Source: Methylotenera sp. (GTDB lineage: Bacteria > Pseudomonadota > Gammaproteobacteria > Burkholderiales > Methylophilaceae). Taken from it: a DNA stretch of 6,665 bases. Of this stretch, positions 1 through 6,116 are shown one piece after another. The position numbers were made by a program, and so were the translations under genes. The stretch lies in NCBI GenBank assembly GCA_013816325.1, contig JACDEP010000011.1:3909-10573 (forward strand), given 5' to 3'. The first letter of the stretch is position 1, and each line of letters starts with the position of its first letter. The notes beneath the pieces were generated by a model, which saw only the letters and a program-made list of their open reading frames with translations, was not told the DNA's origin and did not search any database.

Positions 1-566
1 GCTGGGTAGTGGCGATTGCAGTACGTTTTATTGTAAAACGCTTGCTAGTTTTAATGCATTTTGACAAATTTGCCCAGAAATCCGGCTTAGAAGCTTTTAT
101 AAGCCATGCAAGTTTTAGCCTGACCCTAAGTGACATCATTAGTCAATTGGTGTATTGGCTAGTTATCCTGCTCTTTGTGATTACGGGCGCCAATACGCTA
201 GGCTTGAATGAAGTGGCTGTTCTATTACAACAACTGGCAAGTTACCTACCGCATATTATCGTCGCGATTGTCGTATTGATTTTCGGTACTTTACTGGCGC
301 GCTTCGTGAATCGCCTGGTGTTTGCCTGGCTATATAGCATCAAGTTTGAGCGCGCCTTAACTGTTAGTACTTCGGCTGAATATGGCATTCAAATACTCGC
401 TTTATTTATGGCACTGGAACAGTTAGGCATAGGCGTGCAACTGATTAACGCCTTATTTATCATTGTTTTCGGGGCGATTTTCCTAGCCTTGGCGATTGCT
501 TTTGGTTTAGGCGGCAAAGAGTGGGCCGCCAGAATGATTGAAGATTTTAACAAAAAAATCAAATAG
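1..566 (+). CDS. MscS-related TM-helix (CmpX-like) membrane protein, 5' end cut by window edge
   Basis: The reading frame is open to the left edge: the codons before the GTG at position 9 read W-V and continue the protein, so about 187 C-terminal residues are visible and the true start lies outside. The visible part begins with a basic amphipathic stretch and the phrase FDKFAQKSGLEAF, typical of the conserved TM-helix repeat found in small-conductance mechanosensitive channel relatives. Hydrophobic segments lie at about 138-194, 249-317 and 444-509, with a less clear one near 390-420. The C-terminus, AIAFGLGGKEWAARMIEDF, matches the usual end of the CmpX-like TM-helix domain. No beta domain of a full MscS channel follows, so this is the short membrane-only class; its channel activity is an inference from the family. 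Its stop lies 12 bases from the stop of the convergent algR gene. Family placement is fairly sure, cellular role is not. Confidence 0.8.
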   Translation, partial: WVVAIAVRFIVKRLLVLMHFDKFAQKSGLEAFISHASFSLTLSDIISQLVYWLVILLFVITGANTLGLNEVAVLLQQLASYLPHIIVAIVVLIFGTLLARFVNRLVFAWLYSIKFERALTVSTSAEYGIQILALFMALEQLGIGVQLINALFIIVFGAIFLALAIAFGLGGKEWAARMIEDFNKKIK

Positions 567-578
567 TCTAATCAGGAT

Positions 579-1325
579 TTAAGCGGTTCTCACCAAATGC
601 TGTTGGCGACGACTTACGCTAATCGTCTCAGGCACGTTTCTCAAAAGCGCGACCCATTGTTTTTCGTCGCTACCAGTCATGATAGGCCGTTTCTCAAAGC
701 CTAAGATATGCGCGTTTGCGACCAGACAATTACGATGGAGACGGATAAAAATACTATTGAATTCCTGTTCTAAGTGCGTCAGCGACTCTTCCAGTAAATA
801 TTCACGTTCCGCAGTGCGAACGGTGATGTACTTGAGTTCTGCGCGTAAATATATGATTTCATTAATGGGAATCAATAATATCCGGCTGCGTTCTGTAATA
901 CTCAAGTGAGTTCTTTGCGGCTGTAATTTATTTAAGGCATGAACTTGTTTTGGTTGCAAAGCCCTAGCTTTGCTAAGGGCGCTTTTTAAACGTTCCAAGC
1001 GTATAGGTTTCAGCAAATAATCTACTGCATTCATGTCAAATGCCTGCATGGCATAGCGGTCGAAAGCGGTTGTAAAAATAATAGCAGGCGGGGCAGCCAA
1101 TTTTTGCAGATGCTGGGCCGCTTCTATGCCGTCCATCAGCGGCATGCGTATATCTAGTAACACGATATCCAGTTGGTATGTTCCAGCATACTCTAAGGCT
1201 TCCTTACCGTTTTTAGCTTCTGCAACCACCTCTACCAAAGCGATATCCGTTAGTAAATCACGTAGGCGATTACGGGCCGGCGCTTCGTCGTCGGCAATCA
1301 GCAATTTTAAAATAGGCTCATTCAT
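579..1325 (-). CDS. algR: LytTR-family response regulator, AlgR type
   Basis: This is a cytoplasmic two-component response regulator that should bind DNA when phosphorylated by the kinase encoded just upstream. Residues about 6-122 form the receiver domain: acidic pair D12-D13, phosphoacceptor D58 in LLDIRMPLMDG, switch T85/T86 and K106 in LLKPI. Residues about 138-245 form a LytTR DNA-binding domain with the family phrase RLHRNCLVANAHILGFE. The length of 248 residues equals that of Pseudomonas AlgR. The ATG at 1325 lies 5 bases after the kinase stop with no good Shine-Dalgarno sequence, so translation is probably coupled to the kinase. In Pseudomonas AlgR controls alginate synthesis and type IV pilus genes; the targets here cannot be read from the window. 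The family assignment is firm; the symbol rests on sequence style and on the algZ-algR/argH synteny. Confidence 0.9.
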   Translation of the reverse strand: MNEPILKLLIADDEAPARNRLRDLLTDIALVEVVAEAKNGKEALEYAGTYQLDIVLLDIRMPLMDGIEAAQHLQKLAAPPAIIFTTAFDRYAMQAFDMNAVDYLLKPIRLERLKSALSKARALQPKQVHALNKLQPQRTHLSITERSRILLIPINEIIYLRAELKYITVRTAEREYLLEESLTHLEQEFNSIFIRLHRNCLVANAHILGFEKRPIMTGSDEKQWVALLRNVPETISVSRRQQHLVRTA

Positions 1326-1330
1326 AATGA

Positions 1331-2320
1331 TTATTTTTTATAGGGCAATACGATATGCACTTGGTATTTTCCTTCAATCTTTTTATTTTTTAGACTAGCT
1401 TCCAAATCAAAGTGTAGCGTCAACCGTTCCTTAATGTTCTTAAGTGCCATTTTATTCCCAATGTGGTGATTGTTCAGCGTTGCATATGGGTTAGTTAATA
1501 TGATGTGCACCTCTTTATTTTTTGTATAAATTTGTAGGGTAACCGTGCCGCCATTCGGCAATGGTTCGATACCGTGATATACCGCATTTTCTAGCAATGG
1601 CTGTAACACCAACGGCGGAATCAGCGCATCCGGCGGCATATCATCAATCTGCCATTGAATGAGCAGTCGATCTTCCAAACGCAGTTTTTCTAGCGCCAGG
1701 TATTGCCGGCATAAGCCTATTTCTTGAGCTAATGGCACCAAGTCTCGATTATCGGCCATGAGCACGCGGAACAAATCTGCCATGTCTTCCAATGCCGTTT
1801 CTGCTTGTTTAGGCTGACTACGGATTAGAGACAATACGGCATTGATGCTATTGAACAGGAAATGCGGACGAATTCGAGCTTGCAAAGCCTGCAGGCGGGC
1901 TTCGGCCACTGCCGGTGAATAAGCACGATGGTGCAAATTAAAATAATACAAAGTGATGATCGTCACCACGATGACAAAAAATAGTGTACGCGTTAAGGTT
2001 GGCAAGTTTTCAAAAATCAACAATTGCGAAAATAAATAATGTAAGCCGAAGCAAGTCAAAATTACGATCAGGAAAGTAATGGCAATACCTAGCCAATAAT
2101 TGAATTTACGCATGAATGGGTAGCATAAATAAAGCAGTAACAAGCTAAGCAAAAGCATAGGCTGGGCTATTGCTGAGATCGCCGTCACCAGTACGAAGAA
2201 TTCGCGGGTATCGGTGCTTAGGATAAGGGCAGCCAATGCTAGCAAGCCATTTACAATGAGTAAAATGCGTAAATTCACACCTAGGTTGTGAATATTGGGT
2301 AGGCGGCTAGCTTTTCGCAT
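1331..2320 (-). CDS. algZ: AlgZ/FimS-type sensor histidine kinase of the LytS-like HisKA_7TM-free class
   Basis: This inner-membrane kinase is the expected partner of the AlgR-type regulator downstream. Four hydrophobic segments (about residues 18-36, 44-67, 76-100 and 111-128) are joined by short loops, so there is no sizeable periplasmic sensor domain. The His_kinase domain begins at about 145 with RIRPHFLFNSINAVLS, where H153 is the likely phosphorylated histidine. The ATP-binding N-box is at about 238-250 (LQPLLENAVYHGI, N245). The glycine-rich segment is degenerate (GNKMALKNIKERL, about 288-300), which I believe is common in the AlgZ/FimS group rather than a defect. It is 329 residues long, somewhat shorter than Pseudomonas AlgZ. 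The ATG at 2320 fits the family N-terminus LPNIHNLGVNLRILL, but has only a weak ribosome-binding site. It is divergent from argH, as in Pseudomonas. Confidence 0.88.
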   Translation of the reverse strand: MRKASRLPNIHNLGVNLRILLIVNGLLALAALILSTDTREFFVLVTAISAIAQPMLLLSLLLLYLCYPFMRKFNYWLGIAITFLIVILTCFGLHYLFSQLLIFENLPTLTRTLFFVIVVTIITLYYFNLHHRAYSPAVAEARLQALQARIRPHFLFNSINAVLSLIRSQPKQAETALEDMADLFRVLMADNRDLVPLAQEIGLCRQYLALEKLRLEDRLLIQWQIDDMPPDALIPPLVLQPLLENAVYHGIEPLPNGGTVTLQIYTKNKEVHIILTNPYATLNNHHIGNKMALKNIKERLTLHFDLEASLKNKKIEGKYQVHIVLPYKK

Positions 2321-2360
2321 AAGAAGTCTTTGCAGGCAGTGGCATCGTAATGTTGGTGTT

Positions 2361-2389
2361 TTGCATTATACTAATCACATAAGTATATT
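2361..2389 (+). promoter_or_regulatory. Weak candidate promoter for argH
   Basis: TTGCAT (2361-2366) and TATATT (2384-2389) are separated by 17 bases, giving a plausible but poor sigma-70 match. It overlaps the candidate algZ -10 box on the other strand. Transcription would start near 2396 and leave a leader of about 110 bases containing the palindrome at 2428-2444. The assignment is tentative. Confidence 0.25.
2365..2370 (-). promoter_or_regulatory. Candidate -10 box of the algZ-algR operon
   Basis: Read on the minus strand this is a perfect TATAAT, 45 bases upstream of the algZ ATG. No good -35 hexamer stands 16-18 bases further upstream; that stretch is AT-rich. If used, transcription would start near 2358 and give a leader of roughly 40 bases. 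In such AT-rich DNA a chance match is quite possible. Confidence 0.4.
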
Positions 2390-2413
2390 ATTATTAAACA
2401 ATATTTTAATAAT
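2390..2413. repeat. AT-only inverted repeat in the algZ/argH intergenic region
   Basis: Arms ATTATTAAA (2390-2398) and TTTAATAAT (2405-2413) are exact reverse complements around a 6-base spacer. It lies in a stretch (about 2381-2427) that is almost wholly A and T. Chance formation is plausible at this composition, so only the repeat itself is certain. Confidence 0.45.
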
Positions 2414-2427
2414 TAATTACAATTTAA

Positions 2428-2444
2428 AGCGTTTTGAAAACGCT
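2428..2444. repeat. 17-bp palindrome, candidate operator, upstream of argH
   Basis: AGCGTTTT and AAAACGCT are exact 8-base arms around a single central G. It sits 64 bases before the argH GTG, between the AT-rich stretch and the ribosome-binding site. The size and odd-numbered symmetry suit a dimeric repressor site, and it could also form a small RNA hairpin. No known regulator's consensus is recognised with confidence. Confidence 0.5.
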
Positions 2445-2493
2445 CTCACGCGGGTAAAAACCTAACGAATAAGAATCAAGATCTAGAGAATTT

Positions 2494-2500
2494 AAAAGAG
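2494..2500 (+). promoter_or_regulatory. Ribosome-binding site of argH
   Basis: AAAAGAG ends 8 bases before the GTG at 2509. It is purine-rich with an AGAG core at a suitable spacing and supports the GTG. An in-frame TAA at 2470-2472 with no other start codon before 2509 rules out a longer protein, and the first in-frame ATG (residue 62) lies well inside the domain. Confidence 0.55.
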
Positions 2501-2508
2501 AAATAATA

Positions 2509-3936
2509 GTGAAAGCGCCAAACCCAGATAATTCGTCCGCAGCTACAGGCTCATTAAACAAAAAAGACACCAGTTGGTCCGGGCGTTTTAATGAACCTGT
2601 GGCGGCACTCGTAAAAAAATATACAGCCTCTGTATATTTTGATCAGCGCTTGGCGGCGTTTGATATCCAAGGCTCAATCGCCCATGCCCAAATGCTGGGT
2701 GCGCAAAACATCATCAGCATGGATGACGTAATAGCCATTGAAAAAGGATTATCTGAAATACTGCAAGAAATCGAGGCAGGTCAGTTTGAATGGCTGCTAG
2801 ATCTGGAAGATGTACACCTCAATATTGAAAAGCGGCTGACTGATAAAATCGGGGATGCAGGTAAGCGCTTACATACCGGGCGGAGCCGTAACGACCAGGT
2901 AGCTACTGATGTGCGATTGTGGTTGCGGGTGACTTCCGACCAGGTAATTGCCGGTTTAAAAAAACTACAAATAAGTCTACTCGATCTGGCAGAAGTGAAT
3001 TTTGATACCGTGATGCCTGGCTTTACGCATTTGCAAGTGGCACAGCCAGTGACGTTTGGCCACCATCTACTCGCTTATGTAGAAATGCTCAAGCGGGATG
3101 TAGAAAGGTTCACTGATGGTCGTCATCGTATTAATCGTTTGCCGCTAGGTGCTGCTGCGCTAGCAGGCACTAGCTACCTCATAAACCGTGAAATGGTCGC
3201 CAAAACTTTAGGTTTTGAGGGCGTATGCGAGAATTCGCTGGACGCGGTTTCCGACCGGGATTTCGCCATTGAATTTACTTTTGCGGCTTCGCTAGTGATG
3301 ACACATCTATCACGTTTGTCGGAAGAACTCATTTTATGGAGCTCTCCACGGTTTGCTTTTGTCGATATCGCCGATAGGTTCTGTACGGGTTCATCTATCA
3401 TGCCGCAAAAGAAAAACCCCGATGTGCCGGAATTGGTACGTGGCAAGACCGGCAGGGTATATGGTCACCTTACCGCATTATTGACACTGATGAAGGGCCA
3501 GCCGCTTGCTTACAATAAAGATAACCAAGAAGACAAAGAGCCCTTGTTTGATACGGCTGATACTTTGCTGGTAACGCTGGAAATCTACGCCGACATGATG
3601 CGCGGCATTACTGTGAACAAAGAGAATATGCGCCAAGCAGCTTTTGAAGGGTTTGCGACGGCGACTGATTTAGCGGATTACCTGGTGAAGAAAGGCATGC
3701 CGTTTAGGGATGCGCATGAAGTGGTAGCTTTGGCTGTACGCCATGCGGTTGATGAAAAAGTGGATTTAAGCGAATTGCCGCTAGCAACTTTGCAACAGTT
3801 CGCGCCGCAGATTACCGATGATGTGTTCGCCGTACTCACCCTCGAAGGGTCACTTCAAAGCCGCAACCATATCGGTGGTACAGCACCTGCCCAAGTAAAA
3901 GCGGCTATTGCCCGGGCTCGTAAAGTATTGGGATAG
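2509..3936 (+). CDS. argH: Argininosuccinate lyase
   Basis: ArgH splits argininosuccinate into arginine and fumarate, the last step of arginine synthesis, as a cytoplasmic homotetramer of the fumarase/aspartase superfamily. Visible family marks are SWSGRF (22-27), TGRSRNDQ (123-130), GFTHLQVAQP (171-180) with the catalytic histidine at 175, and the signature loop GSSIMPQKKNPD (294-305) carrying the catalytic serine (295 or 296). The C-terminus has the usual SRNHIGGTAP phrase. At 475 residues it is slightly longer than the E. coli enzyme (457) because of about 20 polar residues before the domain. It starts with GTG; no in-frame ATG is available before the conserved core. It is a single-gene unit, divergent from algZ and convergent with hemW. 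All expected active-site motifs are intact, so identification is firm. Confidence 0.98.
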   Translation: MKAPNPDNSSAATGSLNKKDTSWSGRFNEPVAALVKKYTASVYFDQRLAAFDIQGSIAHAQMLGAQNIISMDDVIAIEKGLSEILQEIEAGQFEWLLDLEDVHLNIEKRLTDKIGDAGKRLHTGRSRNDQVATDVRLWLRVTSDQVIAGLKKLQISLLDLAEVNFDTVMPGFTHLQVAQPVTFGHHLLAYVEMLKRDVERFTDGRHRINRLPLGAAALAGTSYLINREMVAKTLGFEGVCENSLDAVSDRDFAIEFTFAASLVMTHLSRLSEELILWSSPRFAFVDIADRFCTGSSIMPQKKNPDVPELVRGKTGRVYGHLTALLTLMKGQPLAYNKDNQEDKEPLFDTADTLLVTLEIYADMMRGITVNKENMRQAAFEGFATATDLADYLVKKGMPFRDAHEVVALAVRHAVDEKVDLSELPLATLQQFAPQITDDVFAVLTLEGSLQSRNHIGGTAPAQVKAAIARARKVLG

Positions 3937-3942
3937 CATAAG

Positions 3943-3962
3943 AAATTAACAGCTCTTAATTT
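3943..3962. terminator. Weak hairpin between argH and hemW
   Basis: AAATTAA (3943-3949) and TTAATTT (3956-3962) pair around a 6-base loop, 6 bases after the argH stop. The stem is entirely A-T. On the plus strand a TTTTT run follows only at 3971-3975 and on the minus strand there is none, so it is at best a weak terminator for argH. Confidence 0.3.
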
Positions 3963-3968
3963 GGGACG

Positions 3969-3992
3969 TGTTTTTACATCAGAGTAAAAACA
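3969..3992. repeat. Inverted repeat spanning the hemW stop codon
   Basis: TGTTTTTAC (3969-3977) and GTAAAAACA (3984-3992) are exact 9-base arms around a 6-base loop. The hemW TGA (3981-3979 on the minus strand) lies inside the loop. With the hairpin at 3943-3962 it may end transcription from both sides of this convergent junction. Neither strand has a clear T run after the stem, so the terminator role is an inference. Confidence 0.4.
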
Positions 3993-5208
3993 ATTCAAGC
4001 AATTCGTTGAGGAAACGTTGGCCTAATAAAGTGGGCATGATGCGGCCTTGTTCTATTACTAACAAACCTTTTGCCTGAGCTTTTTTAATAGCTATATCCA
4101 AAGTATGTAGACCCAGCCCGGTGCGTTGTTGAAATAAATCCAGCGGTACGCCATTAATCAACCGTAATGCATTCATCATGAATTCAAAGCCTAGTTCGTC
4201 TCTTTCAATTACCCATTCGCGCTCTATCGCTTTGCCTTCCATGGCTTGCTGCATATAGGCTTTAGGGTGCTTAGGACGTGTTTCGCGAGTGATCTTGTCA
4301 TGGTAGCTAAGTTTGCTATGTGCGCCAGCCCCTATTCCAAGGTAATCGCCAAATTGCCAGTAATTAAGGTTATGCCGGGCCTGCTTGCCCTTTTTGGCAA
4401 AAGCTGAAGTTTCATAATGTTCATAACTGTGCTGAGCCAACAATGTTTCGATCTGGATCTGCATTTCTGCACTGGTATCATCATCCGGTACGCTAGGGGG
4501 GGTGCGATGGAATGGCGTATTCGGCTCTAAAGTGAGATGGTAAAAAGATAAATGAGCAGGATTTAATTTTATGGCTGTTTTGGCATCTTCCAGCGCTTCT
4601 TGTACAGTTTGGTTAGGCAATGCATACATGATGTCGCAATTCACCTGCTCAAAAGTATTAAGCGCTAGGTGAATGGCAGCCAAAGCCTGCTCGTTATCAT
4701 GGATACGGCCTAAGGCCTTCAAATGCTGGTTGTTAAAGCTTTGCACGCCTAAAGAAAGTCGATTCACGCCCGCCTGTTTATAGCCGATGAAATGTGCGGC
4801 ATCTACTGTACCGGGATTGGCTTCTAGGGTGATTTCCGCATCAAATTCCAGCGGCGTGAGCATGCGCACGTGGCTAATAATGCGGTCTATAGAATCTGCT
4901 GAAAACAAACTAGGCGTACCGCCGCCAAAAAATATACTGCGGAGCTTACGCCCCCAAACCTTAGGCGTTGCCAGCTCCAAGTCTGCTATCAACGCATCTA
5001 CATAAGTACTTTCAGGAATATCCCCATTTTTATGTCGGCTCTCATGCGAATTAAAGTCACAGTACGGACATTTCTTCACGCACCATGGAATATGGATATA
5101 GAGAGATAGCGGTGGCGGATTAGTCAAGCCGGATAATGTTGAGTCACCCGCTAAGGGCGCTACAGGATTTATCGGTGAAAAGTGATGGATTGGAATGATG
5201 GGAATCAT
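3979..5208 (-). CDS. hemW: Heme chaperone HemW (radical SAM, HemN-like)
   Basis: HemW binds heme and delivers it to respiratory proteins; it was long mis-annotated as an oxygen-independent coproporphyrinogen III oxidase. The radical SAM domain covers about residues 34-250, with the 4Fe-4S cluster motif C43-x3-C47-x2-C50 followed by D-F52. The phenylalanine, where true HemN has a fourth cysteine, marks HemW. GGGTPS is at 95-100, LEANPGT at 128-134 and LSLGVQSF at 151-158. HNLNYW (279-284) and YLGIGAGAHS (289-298) lead to the C-terminal HemN_C-like domain. At 409 residues it is longer than E. coli HemW (378), mainly from about 33 proline-rich N-terminal residues. The ATG at 5208 has no clear ribosome-binding site; a TTG at residue 28 is a possible later start. 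It is the last gene of the minus-strand run from rdgB. Confidence 0.94.
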   Translation of the reverse strand: MIPIIPIHHFSPINPVAPLAGDSTLSGLTNPPPLSLYIHIPWCVKKCPYCDFNSHESRHKNGDIPESTYVDALIADLELATPKVWGRKLRSIFFGGGTPSLFSADSIDRIISHVRMLTPLEFDAEITLEANPGTVDAAHFIGYKQAGVNRLSLGVQSFNNQHLKALGRIHDNEQALAAIHLALNTFEQVNCDIMYALPNQTVQEALEDAKTAIKLNPAHLSFYHLTLEPNTPFHRTPPSVPDDDTSAEMQIQIETLLAQHSYEHYETSAFAKKGKQARHNLNYWQFGDYLGIGAGAHSKLSYHDKITRETRPKHPKAYMQQAMEGKAIEREWVIERDELGFEFMMNALRLINGVPLDLFQQRTGLGLHTLDIAIKKAQAKGLLVIEQGRIMPTLLGQRFLNELLELFLL

Positions 5209-5237
5209 AAAGCTGAGTGAAATTTTTGTATAACTTA

Positions 5238-5279
5238 GTAACTAACCTTATCTATTACATCAGGAATAAGGTTAGTTAC
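5238..5279. repeat. Perfect 14-bp inverted repeat between the lipoprotein gene and hemW
   Basis: GTAACTAACCTTAT (5238-5251) and ATAAGGTTAGTTAC (5266-5279) are exact reverse complements around a 14-base spacer. It lies 15 bases after the lipoprotein stop codon and 29 bases before the hemW ATG. No T run follows the stem on either strand, so it is not a textbook intrinsic terminator. It could limit readthrough from the lipoprotein gene into hemW, stabilise mRNA ends, or bind a protein. Confidence 0.7.
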
Positions 5280-5294
5280 CATCATAAATAAAAG

Positions 5295-5741
5295 TTAAGG
5301 GGCTTCAGCAGGCAAGGGTTGGCCTTTATGAATTATTTCAACGGCTTGAGCAAAACGTCTATGAAAAGTACTTTCAGTTAAAGTTGTAGCGATATTCATT
5401 GCCACCCGACGTTTGGTTACTACGGTTTCTTGAGTATCTGTAGATTTGGTCGTTGGTTCTATCCATGCACCCATGACTGCGCCATATGAAACTAAATTCA
5501 TGCCACTACTGGTTAACATATAGTGTTGCTCTTTATGTTCCTCAATAGCATCTGAACCTTCCCAACGAAACACTGTTTTTGCAATTTCCCAAGCTTGGGC
5601 TTCATTCACATTATAAGTGTGCGAAGTTCCTTCTGTACCATTTTGTTTAGCTTTGACAACATCTTGCATAGTTGCGCAACCATTTAAGCCAACTAGTAGC
5701 AAAGCCAATGAGGCACTCATAATTTTTATTTTTCTTGTCAT
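5295..5741 (-). CDS. Small outer-membrane lipoprotein of unknown function
   Basis: The 148-residue product begins with a classic lipoprotein signal: basic TRKIK, a hydrophobic core (about residues 8-19), then the lipobox LNGC with C22 as the lipidated cysteine. The residue after it is alanine, not aspartate, so sorting to the outer membrane is expected. The mature part of about 127 residues is soluble, has no further membrane segment and no cysteine besides C22. It contains NEAQAWEIAKTVFRWEG, then MLTSSGMNLVSYGAVMGAW and a threonine-rich, basic stretch before STFHRRFAQAVE. I have a sense of similar small proteobacterial lipoproteins but cannot name the family, and no catalytic motif is evident. 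The ATG at 5741 follows a purine-rich stretch with GAAAG, a weak ribosome-binding site. A candidate promoter of its own and inverted repeats on both sides suggest it can be expressed separately from rdgB and hemW. Confidence 0.85.
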   Translation of the reverse strand: MTRKIKIMSASLALLLVGLNGCATMQDVVKAKQNGTEGTSHTYNVNEAQAWEIAKTVFRWEGSDAIEEHKEQHYMLTSSGMNLVSYGAVMGAWIEPTTKSTDTQETVVTKRRVAMNIATTLTESTFHRRFAQAVEIIHKGQPLPAEAP

Positions 5742-5770
5742 TTTATCTTTCTTTGGGAGTTTAGTTCTTT

Positions 5771-5799
5771 TTGATATTCAAGCGCTGTTTTAGTAACAA
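5771..5799 (-). promoter_or_regulatory. Candidate promoter of the lipoprotein gene
   Basis: On the minus strand TTGTTA (5799-5794) and TATCAA (5776-5771) are 17 bases apart, each matching four of six consensus positions. The leader to the ATG at 5741 would be about 23 bases. The 136-base gap before the gene makes a separate promoter likely, but this exact one is tentative. Confidence 0.35.
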
Positions 5800-5831
5800 C
5801 TCTTAAGCCTAGAATTTAACTTAATCGCACT

Positions 5832-5879
5832 AAAAAAGCTACGAAACAAAATTAGAGACTCAGAGGTATTCGATTAGCT
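5832..5879 (-). terminator. Possible terminator after the 74-residue gene
   Basis: On the minus strand AGCTA-AT-CGAA (5879-5869) can pair with TTCGTAGCT (5845-5837), giving nine pairs with a two-base bulge. The stem runs directly into TTTTTT (5837-5832). The loop is long, about 23 bases, and the stem overlaps the stop codon of the upstream gene, so efficiency is doubtful. Confidence 0.3.
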
Positions 5880-6102
5880 ATTTTTGATAAGGATTGATTA
5901 GCGTGTCAATCAATTGATGCAAAGCTTGGCGCATCTGGGTTTCGCTGACTTCCATCAGCAGACCGTCTTCCAGAGCGTCTTGGGCAATCTGGCGAATTTC
6001 TTCGAAATTCTCCTTCATTACCTTAATTTTTTCTGTGCAGGCAACGATAGAGGTATCGTCCCGGACCCAGATAGGTAATGCATTGTCAGCTTTTTTGCTC
6101 AT
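5878..6102 (-). CDS. Conserved 74-residue protein of unknown function
   Basis: This is a small soluble, acidic-to-neutral protein with no membrane segment or signal peptide. The core LPIWVRDDTSIVACTEKIK (about 9-27) is followed by a likely helical region and a C-terminal NPYQK. One cysteine (C22) is present. The pattern resembles hypothetical proteins I recall from other betaproteobacteria near rdgB or hemW, but I know of no assigned function and do not infer one. The ATG at 6102 lies 30 bases after the rdgB stop in the same frame, so the two are likely cotranscribed. There is no Shine-Dalgarno at normal spacing: the only GAGG lies about 23 bases upstream, within the palindrome at 6117-6136. 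The frame, codon pattern and conserved-looking motif support a real gene. Confidence 0.78.
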   Translation of the reverse strand: MSKKADNALPIWVRDDTSIVACTEKIKVMKENFEEIRQIAQDALEDGLLMEVSETQMRQALHQLIDTLINPYQK

Positions 6103-6116
6103 ATTTTTAAAGTCTA

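Noticed and set aside
9..11. GTG as the start of the first gene
   Set aside because: The frame is open to the window edge and the residues before it continue the TM-helix pattern, so the gene begins upstream of the window.
679..909. 76-residue open frame on the plus strand inside algR
   Set aside because: It lies antisense within an intact, well-recognised gene and shows no domain or ribosome-binding site; it is a shadow frame.
1126..1398. 90-residue open frame on the plus strand across the algZ/algR junction
   Set aside because: It is antisense to two solid genes, serine- and basic-rich in the way of shadow frames, with no family resemblance.
2435..2450. LacI-family operator centred on the CG at 2441-2442
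   Set aside because: Only five of eight positions are symmetric; the overlapping exact palindrome at 2428-2444 explains the sequence better.
3174..3446. 90-residue open frame on the minus strand inside argH
   Set aside because: It is antisense to the highly conserved ArgH active-site region; no independent support.
4787..5005. 72-residue open frame on the plus strand inside hemW
   Set aside because: It is antisense to the radical SAM domain and has no recognisable feature.
3979..5208. Oxygen-independent coproporphyrinogen III dehydrogenase (HemN) for the radical SAM gene
   Set aside because: The cluster motif ends C-D-F rather than carrying the fourth cysteine of HemN, and the length and C-terminal phrases fit HemW.
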